Of a stretch of 64,000 bases of DNA, positions 34,262 to 44,815 are shown one piece after another. Numbering within the stretch: position 1 is the stretch's first letter; every line of letters starts with the position of its first letter. Made by a program: the position numbers and the translations under genes. The notes beneath the pieces were generated by a model. That model ran no database searches. It saw only the letters and a list, made by a program, of their open reading frames with translations, and was not told the DNA's origin. This stretch comes from Ophiodon elongatus. Its lineage: Eukaryota; Chordata; Actinopteri; Perciformes; Hexagrammidae. The stretch spans positions 92,001-156,000 of the forward strand of contig JACSYO010001625.1 of assembly GCA_016806645.1 (NCBI GenBank). Reading direction: 5' to 3'.

Positions 34262-34620
34262 CCATGTTAGCAAAGACTTGCCTATTAACACATCCAGCAC
34301 ACACAAAGCAACATAAACATTCATTTGTAATCTTGTTTCTGTCCACCTGATGAATGTAAGTCCAATATTCATTTTCCTTTAAGCTCTGTTTTTGGTCCCC
34401 ACCAACTCCTGAGAGAATTATCTGGCTCTTTAGCTGCTAACAGCTGCCTGCTGAAAAAGGAGGTTGACAGATCTCCAAGAGGCTTCATCCGTGCGTATGC
34501 TGGGGCTAAAACTTTGATTATACTTGCACTTGGCGCCATATACACGAGAGCTTCCGCAGATGGCGCAAAAGCTCCGAGCATGCACAAAGCTGCTAAATGC
34601 TAAATTCGATGTTCGTTGCA
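34262..34620 (-). repeat. dispersed repeat family D, unit 1 copy
   Basis: Present in all three units (34262, 49560, 62850) and, partially, at 18138 and 24725 outside the array. The minus-strand frames over it (34369-34765 and counterparts) are therefore repeat-derived and not called as genes. Confidence 0.7.
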
Positions 34621-34769
34621 TTATTCTCTGAAACGCCACAGGGAGTAAGAAACTAAATGAACTGTGAATAATCAAAACAACAATGAGCATAACCCTGTAG
34701 ATGTAAACTATACAGTGTAAGAGTGTAACTGGCAAAAAGCCACAAACCAACCTCCACAATGCCAAGGAG

Positions 34770-35355
34770 GGATTTTAATTATCTGTAGATATATTTCACT
34801 GCCTTTGTAAAAGCCCTGTTAAGAAACAAGTCAAGAATTACATGCGTTGTAAAGAAGCGAAGGTTTAACATCTTGTAAACCATTTGATTTGGTTGCAAAA
34901 TATAAACTCAAATGAAGAGTTTTAAGACCTCCATTTTCTAAAAGCATCTAAAAGCAAATTGGCCTTCCTCGTGTAATCTCTAGACATGTAAATAGTGCTT
35001 TTATTAGTGAACTGTTTGTGACAGACAACTATTTACGCACATCCGGGCCAGAAGGACGAGAAGGGTACCACATGCAAATTCAACCCTGAACATTAGTTTG
35101 ACTGTTTTCCAGAAAATGTCTAAAATACCGAGAGTCCATTAGCTATCCAGACATTGTGGCAACATCGTCTACCCGCCTGCTGTGTAGTGCAGCTTGCTAT
35201 GCAGAAAAACCACAAATACTTACAAAGCAAATAAGTAAAAGCACATTGTTGAATGTATTAACTTATAAATCATTTTCTCAATTTGTACGTAATATATGAA
35301 TATATAAAAAGTTCATACACATGACTTTTCCTTTAATCTATTGAAAATAAGTTCA
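34770..35355. other. unit 1-specific stretch before the lectin gene
   Basis: Between about 34785 and 35065 unit 1 differs completely from units 2 and 3, which instead carry 50060-50260 / 63320-63530. Nothing recognised in it. Confidence 0.5.
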
Positions 35356-35358
35356 TTT

Positions 35359-35364
35359 TTTATT
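35359..35364 (-). terminator. candidate poly(A) signal of lectin copy 1
   Basis: Reads AATAAA on the minus strand, about 140 bp after the stop codon. In unit 2 the matching position reads AAGAAA, so the signal is not shared. Confidence 0.4.
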
Positions 35365-35503
35365 TTAACTTAAAAGCTTAACAGATCACTTAACTTAAAT
35401 AGGCAGCACACAGTCCACTTACTCTGTCGACCAAGCTTATGGCAATAACAGAATTGACACATGAACCTGGGAAGATGAAGACTTTTGTGAAAAATTAGAT
35501 TCA

Positions 35504-35695
35504 TTAGACCCGCTTGTAACAGAGGAAGTTCCTTTTCTCCTCACATCCCCTTGTCTCGTAGAACGTGGTGCCGTTCTTCACCAGGACGCCACAGAACCTC
35601 TGACTCTGGCAGCTTTGAATACCGGTGTACCGTGTTGCTTCTCCTCCACCCACCCACAGCCACTGACCAGCCAGGTAACGCAGGCCCGTCCACAC
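35504..35695 (-). CDS. lectin copy 1, coding exon 3
   Basis: Encodes residues 198-260 and the TAA stop. Begins with VWTGLRYLAGQWLW and ends NFLCYKRV. The 84-bp intron before it is identical to that of copy 2. Confidence 0.9.
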   Translation of the reverse strand: MWTGLRYLAGQWLWVGGGEATRYTGIQSCQSQRFCGVLVKNGTTFYETRGCEEKRNFLCYKRV

Positions 35696-37050
35696 CTGCC
35701 AACATTACACAGAGAGCTGTGAGCGCGGAGGAGGAGTTGCTTGAAAACACACACATGAGCTAGTAGAAAACCACCCTACCTCATCAGTAGTAGCCCCTTG
35801 TGCCTTCTCCCGTGCAAAGACGTGGTCATCATCAGTGAGCAGGCTGGCCAGGTCATAGCGGTGGTTCTGGTGATTAGTAGCCGGCTCCTTTGGGTTCAGA
35901 GCCTCCAGATTCCTGCAGTGACTTAATGCCTGCTCCCAAGTCTTATTCTGCTTCACCAGAACCAGCCTCTCGTCGTAGCACATGAAAGTGTGGAATGTGT
36001 CACAGGGAGCGCTGTCCCATATCTCCTTACCCCCGTACTTAAAAGCACAATTCATGCCCTTTATTGGATGACCTGCAAGAAGCAGGAGAAGTGGGGGAAC
36101 CTTGACTGGATTCAGTCTCAAATATAAGAGTTTGAGTCAGAACATTTACATTCTAAATTTTCTTGAGACAGAGGAGAATCTCCAGGATGTGAGGAGACAG
36201 AGATGCAACAAAGGTCTCTTGCCGGAGTTTAATTGGTGAGGTTGTAAATACGGCCGGCCTCTGGGCCACCAGGTTGCCCTCAAACAATGTGTCTATGATT
36301 TCATGTTAACTAGTGAATCTTTGAAGCAAAAACATTCAAAATGTCAATTTTTACTTTCTCACTTGTCTGAGAAAATAACTGCAAAACCATCCCCTCAATA
36401 TCTTAAAATTACAAAACAGTACTAAGTTGCTCAAATTAATTTAGCCATGAATAACTGAAAGTGCATTAATAATTGAATATGGTCATATGTAGTACTTTTA
36501 TAAAAACATCAAATATGTTATTATGTAATTGTGATTATTAATTTTCTAAAATGATGTCCTGTTTACTGAATAATATATACATATAATAATAATAATAATA
36601 CAAATACTTAATGTCCTGAGTGGAAGGCACACATTTTAATGTTGCATGATAGAAATGATGAGATGTAATCTATAAAATACTTTTTAAGTTTTTGTACTAG
36701 AAGCCTGTTGGCCTCGGTATGCTTTACTCAGTTACGTGCTTTCCTTACTTACCACTCTCCCAGTTGGTGAAGTTGGCTTTCTGGTCTCTTCTGGACCAGA
36801 TCCACGTAGAGTTTGAATCCTCGCGGTACAAACCGATCCATCCCTGGCCGTTGAAAAAGTCCTGATTCTCTTCTGCACTATTGATGGTGACCAGGTCGGT
36901 ATATAACTGTCTGCACTTGATCTGTGCTTCTTTCCAGGAGGACAGTTGACCGTAGTGTATAAATCTCTCAGTTCTCAGGCCTCGTGCAGCCCCACACACA
37001 GCAGGAAAGACCAGCAGCAGGGGGACTAGAAGGCAGATTTTCCTCATCAT
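35504..37050 (-). CDS. secreted tandem C-type lectin-like domain protein, copy 1
   Basis: Three coding exons join as 37050-36753, 36072-35780 and 35695-35504, giving 260 residues. Splice sites are GTAAGT and GTAGGG donors and TTGCAG and GGCAG acceptors, with phases 1 and 0 that agree. Vertebrate start is the ATGATG at 37050; upstream in-frame GTG is not used. Residues 1 to about 20 (MMRKICLLVPLLLVFPAVCG) form a signal peptide. CTLD1 covers about 27-132 with WIGLY, NWESG and paired Cys (C46, C108, C123, C131). CTLD2 covers about 134-260 with WEQALSHCR, WTGLRY, WLWVGGG and NFLCYKR. Four N-glycosylation sequons occur (NST, NFT, NKT, NGT). Neither EPN/QPD nor WND calcium/sugar motifs are present, so ligand type is open. 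Likely an innate recognition lectin. Exact orthologue unknown. Confidence 0.88.
35780..36072 (-). CDS. lectin copy 1, coding exon 2
   Basis: Encodes the end of CTLD1 and first half of CTLD2 (residues 100-197). Acceptor TTCTTGCAG, donor GTAGGG. Residues 104-128 are the second hypervariable patch. The CTLD1/CTLD2 boundary lies inside this exon. Confidence 0.88.
36122..36700 (-). other. lectin copy 1, intron between coding exons 1 and 2
   Basis: AT-rich intronic sequence with an (ATA)n run at 36585-36602. Near-identical to unit 2 in its half next to exon 2; units differ around 36510-36660 versus 51970-52260. Confidence 0.7.
36753..37050 (-). CDS. lectin copy 1, coding exon 1
   Basis: Encodes the signal peptide and first half of CTLD1 (residues 1-99 plus one base of codon 100). 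Donor GTAAGT begins at 36752. Residues 23-45 are the first hypervariable patch relative to copy 2. Confidence 0.88.
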
Positions 37051-37099
37051 GTTGTCCACAGGAACGATTCCATAAACCTGCAGTTACATGTGGATTTTT

Positions 37100-37876
37100 T
37101 TAGCATTTTTAAAATGTGAATCAACTGACTTGTAACGCTGGACTTTATAATAATTCTATTTAGTTTATGTACTTTTTTTTTTTATGACTTTGTGCCATGC
37201 AGTCTCAGAGTGATATATTATACCGGGAAACATTATGATGTGAATGAATCCATCCACACAAAAATAAATAAATAAATAATATGATCAGTTGGGAAACAGC
37301 TAAACTGCCTTACAGCCGTTATCAGAGATATCAGACGGTGCTTTCACCACTGAGTCACAGCAGGTCAAACCATTCATTATACTGTTCCAGCTATCACATC
37401 TTCAATTGTCAATCTCACCGTTTTATGGACACAAGCTGTTTTCACTGGACCTACTTTGTACCAAAGAAATAGTCCCCATGACAACCGTCAATAATGAGGT
37501 CTGTGGTTTACCCAGATTGTCACTGATACATTGCGTCTTGAAAAGGTTGCTGCTGACTTATTTTAAATAAATTTAAATTCATGCTTTGCCAAACAAAATT
37601 CCACTCAACACACTGTTTTGCGTGGCTAGATTGCACAACTGGTAGATTGATATTGATAAGATTGGTACATGATTTTTGGTCTGAACGAACCCTTTTATTG
37701 CTACGCGCACATTTCCATCTCAATGCTTTTTACTAGTGATTGCAGATTCTGCTTTGACAAGTGAAAACCTTCTCCATCTCCAGAATGTTAGCTATCTGGG
37801 AACTAATTCAAACTGATTATTTTGATATTTTAACACCAGCCAAAGTTTTTTCGAGATGGCTTTTATAAGCTTGATG
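37100..37876. other. sequence upstream of lectin copy 1
   Basis: Matches 52676-53408 with small indels. No repeat or exon recognised. Confidence 0.5.
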
Positions 37877-38039
37877 AGCTAAAACAGGGATGGGCAACTA
37901 TTTTTCCCAAGGGGCCACATGAGAAACAAGGACCAATAGACTGAACTCAATCCTGCTCAATATTATTCCACCTCTTCATAAAAAGCAGTAAATTGTATGG
38001 TTTTGATAAGCTGCGAGTGGTAAGAGTGAATGTCATTGT

Positions 38040-38235
38040 CAGTGGTAGAATGTAACCAAGTATAATTACTTAAGTACTGTACTTAAGTACAAATTCAAGG
38101 TACTTTACTTGAGTATTTCCATTTTATTCAACTTTGTACTTCCACTCCACTACACCTCAGAGGGAAATATTGCACTTTTTACTCCACTACATTTGTCTGG
38201 CAGCTTTAGTTACGAGTTACTTTGCACATTACAAT
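38040..38235 (+). repeat. dispersed repeat family B, copy inside the hAT
   Basis: AGTGGTAGAATGTAACCAAG, TTAAGTACTGTACTTAAGTAC, TTGAGTATTTCCATTTTATTC, ACTTCCACTCCACTACA and GAGGGAAATATTGCACTTTT. The palindrome TACTTAAGTACTGTACTTAAGTA is evident. Related to 22805-23297. Confidence 0.7.
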
Positions 38236-38499
38236 TTTAAAGAAATAATTTCAAACCCTTCCTAACTTCCCAAACTGAAAAGCAGTGTATAAAGGAGTTA
38301 AATAAGCTCCACCTTAAACATCTGAAGCAGGAATAATGATCCAAACAAATATACATATTAAATATCCATATAATAAAACACTGACAAGGATCACGTTTCT
38401 GCAATAAAATGTTGTAATCCAATTACTTAATTTTCTGTTTTTCAGTTGAGTGTGAGAACTCTTGTCTGTGTTGGGCTTGAACGAAGCTCTGAAGTCAGG

Positions 38500-38863
38500 C
38501 TGAATGTCTGAGGTGGATATGAGAAGGTAGAATGTCTGAGGTGGATATGAGAAGGTAGAATGTCTGAGGTGGATATGAGAAGGTAGAATGTCTGAGGTGG
38601 ATATGAGAAGGTAGAATGTCTGAGGTGGATATGAGAAGGTAGAATGTCTGAGGTGGATATGAGGAGGTAGAATGTCTGAGGTGGATATGAGAAGGTAGAA
38701 TGTCTGAGGTGGATATGAGAAGGTAGAATGTCTGAGGGGGATATGAGAAGGTAGAATGTCTGAGGGGGATATGAGAAGGTAGAATGTCTGAGGGGGATAT
38801 GAGAAGGTAGAATGTCTGAGGGGGATATGAGAAGATAGAATGTCTGAGGTGGATATGAGAAGG
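38500..38863. repeat. 28-bp minisatellite, 13 units
   Basis: Thirteen units, each starting AATGTCTGAGGTGGATATGA and spaced 28 bp apart, with variants GAGGTGG and GAGGGGG. The GGGGG variants cluster in units 9-12. The 223-codon minus frame across it is an artefact. Confidence 0.95.
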
Positions 38864-38999
38864 ACAGCTGACAGCTGATCGTCAGTGAGAGAGGATCTGT
38901 ATCTGTATCTATTAAACTTTATCACGGAGAATGTTTGTTTACATATGGAGGTAGATCCAAAGAGAAACAACATCTTCTGAACCAAAAATGAGCATTGTT

Positions 39000-39106
39000 G
39001 TGTTGCTCCGCTTGTTTTGTCTCATAATGGCGATTCACATTATAATCCTTTAACACTGCGACCTGTTCTCCACAAACTAAGCACACGGCTTTACCTTCGA
39101 CTTCAG
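39000..39106 (-). pseudogene. hAT transposase BED zinc-finger remnant
   Basis: The minus strand reads GKAVCLVCGEQVAVLK and then NRHYETKQ, the C-x2-C ... H arrangement of a BED finger as found at the N-terminus of hAT transposases. The expected second His is replaced by Gln (CAA). No further transposase follows, so this is a dead remnant inside the 37885-39436 element. Confidence 0.65.
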
Positions 39107-39860
39107 TAAATAAATACTGAGAAGTCCATGTTTAGTTAAAAGTTCTACACTCTCTGTATCAATCTTTTGATACATTTGTGAGGCCTGACAGCTAACTCAC
39201 ATCTCCTGTAAACTCAGTTCAACACATCGCAGCTGATCGCACACACTCACCAACGTATAGAAATTGAGAAAAAAAACAGCAGCAGTCGCCTTCAAAATAA
39301 AAGCAATGCAGCTGTATAATGTGCATGATGTACACTTCTTTAGGTTTTATTACTAATTTCCCATTGACCTCCCGCGGGCTGTCAGCGACAGCCAAAGGGC
39401 CGGGTATGGCCCAGGACCGTACAATACCCAGGTCTGAGTTAAAAGGAGCCTTTCATTGTTTACCTTGGAAATCACAAGGTTTTCGCTCAAAAGCAACAAT
39501 ATTACACAATCCTGAATACACGACACATTGCTGTAAATATTAATGCATCAATAATCAAAGACAGTTCAATGAGTACTTTAGCCTTTCTGTACGTCGTTCT
39601 ACCACCTCTAATACTTATACGTCTCTAACATTTTGAATGCCTGACAGTTAAACCAATTGCTACTTGGAAGGAAGGAATCATGCAAAATTTCCCGTTTTTT
39701 GGGGGGAAATAGTTGGCAGCCGTTTAAAGTACAGGCAATATATAACTAACAGAATACATTGTGTGCCAAAACACTGTTATAGATCTATAAGCACTTCGTG
39801 TGACGTACCATTTGCTGTCCGTGTAGCCTGGAGGAGGAATAAACCCTCAGCAGCACTCAC

Positions 39861-39995
39861 CTTGAGTGGTGGAAGCAGAAAAAACTGTTTTGAATCTTTT
39901 GAATGCATTTTCAGCTGATTTTTCACAAGAAAAAAGTCTCCAGACTGACCACACCAATCACAGCTCAGAAAGACTCTGACTAGACCAATCAGAAG
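39861..39995 (-). promoter_or_regulatory. candidate promoter and 5' leader exon of lectin copy 1
   Basis: On the minus strand two ATTGG (inverted CCAAT) boxes occur at 39985-39989 and 39954-39958, followed about 95 bp later by CTTCCACCACTCAAG and a perfect donor GTGAGT (39860-39855). Unit 2 keeps all of this (boxes at 53960 and 53929, donor at 53835). A leader exon could splice to CTGCAG|GTTTATGG just upstream of the ATG, although that acceptor has a poor pyrimidine tract. The frame MPWVAGLLLIGLVRVF... over the boxes is hydrophobic but probably not coding. Confidence 0.3.
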
Positions 39996-40059
39996 TAATC
40001 CTGCCACCCATGGCATTCGCTATAGGTCGCAAGACACACTGCCACCTCTCTGTCTCTTT

Positions 40060-40980
40060 CAGTCTTAATCTCTCCTGTGCTTTCGTGGTTAATCCCAGCA
40101 GAAACTCAGCAGCCATGCAAAGCAGAGTTTAACATCGTGGTGTTCAGTCCTTGGTCATTCTAGGCCATTATGTTATGTCATGGTATTTGTTGTTATACAG
40201 CACATCTGGCAACCAATGGAAAACCAGATGTGCCAAAACAAAAAAGTAATGTGGGAAATGTAATTGATGACTCATAACCAGTTATTAATTGTAAAAGTAA
40301 TTAAATTACTTTACTAATTGCAAAAGTAAGCTTTACTTATTACTCAACAGAACGTACTTTGGAGTTCTATGAATCCCAGATGGGGTTCATCCGCAGTGGG
40401 TTCTTTTTTTTATGTGTTCAAGGTTGTTACCTCCATTTTCTTCAGGCTGATTTTCAGTATTATTTGTTGATCAAAGGTAATGAGAGAGGATGTTTTCTCT
40501 GCATATGGTGGTGGATAGGGGAGACCCTGGTCCAGCTCTCCAGTGTGGGGGTTTGTGGATCCCTGATCCCTGGTCCCTTCCGTCTACTCTCACCAATTCC
40601 AAGGATGTGCAAGATTGTAATTCATTATCTCATCTCTCTTCTTTAGCGAGCTTCCTTGTTTCGTACAGGGTCCACACATTCCACAATCCAATCCTGGTCT
40701 TGCATATGGTGGTGAGGACCTCCACCTTCTAGTCAGAAGCTCGGTTACCGCTTTCACTACTTTCATTTGCTTGTCTTCCGTGAAAACAGAATCCAATCAG
40801 CATCTCTTTTGCTGCTGTTTCGGTAACAGTTTTTAAACGGGACTAGCTTGTTAGCCCTGTGTCCAACCTCCAACCCGGAGGACCAGTGGCTCACACTGTG
40901 TCTGGTCCCACCCTATCGATCTGACCGACTTGGGTGACCCCACCAGGAGATATGCTCAGCAACACCAAACAGGACGTTTT
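40060..40980 (+). repeat. degraded interspersed repeat, unit 1
   Basis: CCTTGTTTCGTACAGGGTCC, TCAGAAGCTCGGTTACC, AACAGAATCCAATCAGCATC, TTTAAACGGGACTAGC, CCAACCTCCAACCCGGAGGA and CTTGGGTGACCC are words I recall from an abundant fish retroelement region. Unit 2 copy is at 54040-54940. Confidence 0.45.
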
Positions 40981-40999
40981 TTACAAGAGGTTATTGAAA

Positions 41000-41375
41000 T
41001 GCCAAACATTTATTCATCTTTAAAAGAAAATTGCAGCGACTGGTCAGTGTTAAGTATGCTTTTTAATGCTTTGTGAAACTCTAACCTGAAAGTTTTTTCA
41101 CTGGACACTGCCAAAATATATACCAGTGATTTGCTTCCCGAAACCCACACCGTCTCTAACATGTAACATCCCCTCCAGCAAAATGTGCTTTCTGCTTCGG
41201 TGTAATGAAGAAAGGAATAACACACTTCCACTCAAATTCCCGCCACACATGAGAGTTGGTGTATTTCCACTGAAATTTACACACATCCAACCAGTCCTCA
41301 TTAGATTTTGAGAGCTTAACTTCTTTTTCCCATTTTTCTTTAATATTTTCTGTAGTGTGGGATTTTTTTAGTCAT
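41000..41375 (-). pseudogene. L1-clade LINE, C-terminal tail fossil, unit 1
   Basis: On the minus strand, reading across stops and frameshifts, are KEKWEKEVKLSKSNEDW, WREFEWK, FITPKQKAHF and ANHWYIFWQCP. These resemble the Cys/His-rich C-terminal region of fish L1-clade ORF2 proteins. It is dead. The unit 2 counterpart is 54975-55352. Confidence 0.65.
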
Positions 41376-41429
41376 AAGGCCTTTTAGAATGTAGCGATAG
41401 CACCCTTATTTGAATCATTGTGGTAGGCA

Positions 41430-42420
41430 CCTGCAAATATTCTCAAAATCAGAGCATCAAGCAAAGAGGGTATCTTGATTGCAGTGATTGGATTGTGTCT
41501 TTAGAAGATTACAGTGATCTGACAGTGTTTCTGACTAAGTCACCTGCTATATTAATTAATGTGTGGGGGCTGTCATTCCCTGTAACCCCCCCTTCCCTCA
41601 ATAATAAACCTTGGGTTACAAAGGGAGGTTAAAGCTGCTATTAATAGGAAGACATCTGCATTCTTCAGACGTAACAAAGATACGATGAAAACTGTTTAGA
41701 TGGACCTGAAAGCACTAATCAAACAGGGAAAGGGTAAATGTAAGGAAAGGGTTGAAGGACAGATGTCCAATAGTTACACAAGGGGTCTTTAGAACTGCAC
41801 AAAATCTATTACTAGCTATTTTGTGCTAAGCGTTTATGCACAGTCATTCGTTACATCTTTTCCTTGTCTTTGTCTTCATCAAAAATTCCAGTTATGTGGA
41901 AAACATCTAGTCTTGTTCCAATTCCCACCCAAAAAACAATGTGAGGGGTAGTAGTCATCTTAAAACAAATGCCAACTCTATTTGGGTCATGTTTTTTCAA
42001 CTTTTCTAGTGTTTTTAATGCAACCACACCTTTAGCTAAAAAATTAATGACTTTTAAACAGCACAATACAGCAATCGCTTGGGTCTTAGATTTCACATTT
42101 GTCTCGACCTCAGTTTGTCAGGCTTGATAAAAAAATAAATAAAAAATGTCTGATGGTATCATGAGTAAAAGCAGAGCCCAGCAGGGCACGATTTTATCCC
42201 CCTTTTTATTCTCACTTTACACCACTGACTATGGGCGTAGTCAGGAGTCATGCAAATAGATTGGGGTCTACCTAGACAGCAAATTAAACTGCAGAAAGAA
42301 GCACTGATTCACGAAGGCTCAGCCAAGGCTATTCTTCTTGAGGAAGCTTAGATGCTTTGATATTTGCAAAAAGCTTCTTCAGGTTTTGTTTATTTAATCA
42401 GGGAATCTTAGCTAGTGACT
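41430..42420 (+). pseudogene. Jockey-superfamily LINE (L2/CR1/Rex1 type) fossil, unit 1
   Basis: Degraded reading frames in order give SLNNKPWVTK with a basic RxK linker (41590-41780), VPIPT and a FFNFSSVFNA segment (the FDFSSAFNT box of RT, about 41910-42025), QQGTILSPFLFSLYT (RT palm, 42175-42220), GVYLDSKLNC (42265-42300) and LRKLRCFDICKKLLQ (42340-42385). Order and spacing fit one LINE on the plus strand, from the end of the endonuclease to the end of RT. Many stops. A segment of about 170 bp present in unit 2 is missing near 42245. Confidence 0.75.
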
Positions 42421-42429
42421 TAAGGTCAC

Positions 42430-43255
42430 GGTAGAAAAGAGAAGAAGGGCCAAGTTAAATAGGGTGCTGTATTTTGAAGGCCATCCATCACCCTGTGTTT
42501 GTATTGCTTGGAAATCCTCTGGACTCATTAGTTTTGCATGAAATGAGTTCACCTTGGTGCAGGTGGGTGAAATTAGGCCTTCTGAAAGGGAAAGTGCAGT
42601 TATGAACTGGTCATTATTTTATAATGTCTTAAGAACGTGTTTATTATATTTTTTTGTCAATCTACCAGATATACCTGCCCTCATTACAAGTTTGAATGTT
42701 GAATCCAAACACACCCTCACATTCAAATACCTCCAACCCTGAGTACCAGACAAAACCATGTATTTGAGTATCAAATGTCTTGTCCCTTGACATAATCGGT
42801 TTCTGTCTGCATGTATGCAGAGCAACATGGCTGGGAAGGCAGAATGTTTTTGAAAGGAAACAATGTAATCTCTTTTTTTTAGGGAATATTTAATTTTTCC
42901 AAATATTTTAACAATGCAAGAGAATGTGCAGAGCATACAGAACACATTACATTAAACATTAGAACAAATTACATAACAAGTTAAGAAAGAAAAAATACAC
43001 AAATAGATTAAATTAAATTAAGCAAATAAATATATAAAGTAAATAAATAATTCCCCCCACCCAAACAAAGATAATATAAAAAAGTCAGTGCATAGGGTGA
43101 CACAGCACAAAGAGATACCGCAATGACACAGTGTATATTGTAACTCAGGGCTCCAAATAGTTACAGTCCTATGGTACTGTTACTGTTGTACCCATATCCT
43201 CCAAATAAGGAGTATTTCTTCCTGAGACTGTATGTAATCTTTTCAAGAGGAATAC
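42430..43255. other. unit 1 stretch after the LINE fossil
   Basis: Matches 56970-57790. The 108-codon minus frame (42619-42945) and its unit 2 counterpart have no recognised domain. Confidence 0.45.
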
Positions 43256-43261
43256 ATTTGT

Positions 43262-44815
43262 TCATTTCCACAGACCATCTGTCGATGGGAGTGGAGGAAT
43301 CAGACTTCCACGACATTTCCTGGCCACACATGAAGCAATTTCTGCAAGTTTAATTTGGAGCTTTGTTAAAGAACTGTTGAGAGTTGTGAAGTTTCCCAGT
43401 AAACATAACTCAGGATCTATTGGAAAGGTAAACCCTGTGATCTTAGTTAAGGTATTACAAAAGTCATACCAAAAGGACCTCACCTTTGTGCAAAGCCAGG
43501 TACAGTGTAGGAAGGAGCCAACCTCTAAACCACATCTGAAACACATTTCTGACAATTCAGGTTTGGATTTATGTAGCTTCTGTGGGGTGAGGTACAGTTG
43601 ATGAAGAAAATTATAATGCACAACTCTGTACCGGGCATTAACCGTTGCTGACAAACTGTTCTGGCACAAATCTGACCAGAGTGGTTTATCAGTTATATTC
43701 AAGTCTGATTCCCATCTCATCCTGGATCTGTGTAATCCAGGTTTTGGGCCTTCATTCAGCAACATGGAGTACATTTTAGAAATACATTTGTACACATTTC
43801 CCTCAGGAAGCAATTTTTTAACTTTAGTTAAAACAGGTAGAGTCATTCAAGGGCCCAGGTTGGTTCTCAAAAAAGATCTTAACTGGAGATAACAAAAGAA
43901 AGTTCTACTGGACAAGTCATACTTTCTCTTCAGTTCTTCAAAAGACATGAGAAGTCTTTTATCAAAGCAATCTTCCAGATGCTGGATTCCTCTGTCATGC
44001 CAAGTCTCCAGAATCTTGTTATTTAGAGTCATGGGTACAAGTGCATTTTGTCTTAGAGGTGTTTTTGGTGACAGTCTCATATTCAGTCCAAGACTTTTGT
44101 GAACTTCATACCATATTTGAATAAACATTTTCAAAATAGGGTTGTCCGTCCTGTTGGATATGGTTTTGGAGTTCCATTTATAAATAAAATCACTGGAAGT
44201 TTCTTCTTTCAGAGGATGAAGTCCAATTTGTATCCAAGAGGGGGCAGCATCACCCTCAAAAAATGACGAAAAATATATTGCATCTGGGCTGCTAAATAAT
44301 ATTTTTTTAAATTGGGTAGTCGAAAACCTCCAAGAATATAATCCCTTGTTCATTTTTCTATTGACACCCTTGGCGTTTTACAGTTCCATAAAAATTGTCT
44401 AACGTGTTTGTTGTTGTAAGGACTGGAAAAGATACTGCAACCTCGGGAGAATATTCATTTTCGCAGTTTATTCGACCAATTAGAGTAATGGGTAGATTCA
44501 TCCATCCGCGTAGGTCGTCCTCGATTTTACTCAGCAATGGGAGGTAGTTAACTTTGTACAAATTCTTAAGATCATTATCTATAATTATTCCTAGATATTT
44601 CATATTCGGGAGCCACTTCAATGGGGTTGTTTGTTGGTATTCAATGTGATCGAAGTTCGTAAGTGGAATAATTTTTTTTCCAAATTGACCTTGTACCCTG
44701 AAATAGCACCATAGGTGTTTAGTAGTGTCTGTAATTTAGTGAGAGAGTTAACTGGGTCTGTTAGATACAGAATTACATCATCTGCCAGGAGATAGATTGG
44801 TTAATTCCTGCGGTT
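43262..44815 (-). pseudogene. L1-clade LINE ORF2 fossil (RT to C-terminus), unit 1
   Basis: Minus strand, N to C. A catalytic LADDVILYLTD (ADD codons 44785-44777) is followed by a KYLGIIIDND box, LLSKIEDDLRGWMNLPITL, and GLYSW... down to the tail with CFRCGLEVGSFLHCTWLC. Frames are broken near 44620, 44355 and 43846, so it is nonfunctional. It is 5' truncated just before ADD, typical of LINE insertion. Unit 2 keeps only the part matching 43262-44245. Confidence 0.8.

Larger units (their letters stand above)
37885..39436. mobile_element. hAT-type DNA transposon, defective
   Basis: The element begins CAGGGATGGGCAACTA and ends CAATACCCAGGTCTG, imperfect terminal inverted repeats of the hAT CAGGG type. 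It is flanked by 8-bp target duplications AGCTAAAA (37877-37884) and AGTTAAAA (39437-39444), one mismatch. The matching site in unit 2 (53406-53420, AGTTTAAA) is empty. Inside are a family B repeat (38040-38235), a 28-bp minisatellite and the remnant of a BED-type zinc finger on the minus strand. Confidence 0.78.

Noticed and set aside
34369..34765. Minus frames present in all three units, some with signal-peptide-like starts
   Set aside because: They lie in repeat family D, which also occurs outside the array at 18138 and 24725, so conservation is explained by the repeat and the duplication.
37051..37059. GTG upstream start for the lectin (three extra residues)
   Set aside because: GTG is not a normal vertebrate start and the signal peptide begins naturally at the ATGATG that follows.
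38314..38985. 223-codon minus frame with a 28-residue peptide repeat
   Set aside because: Produced by a 28-bp minisatellite inside a hAT transposon. No start context, no domain.
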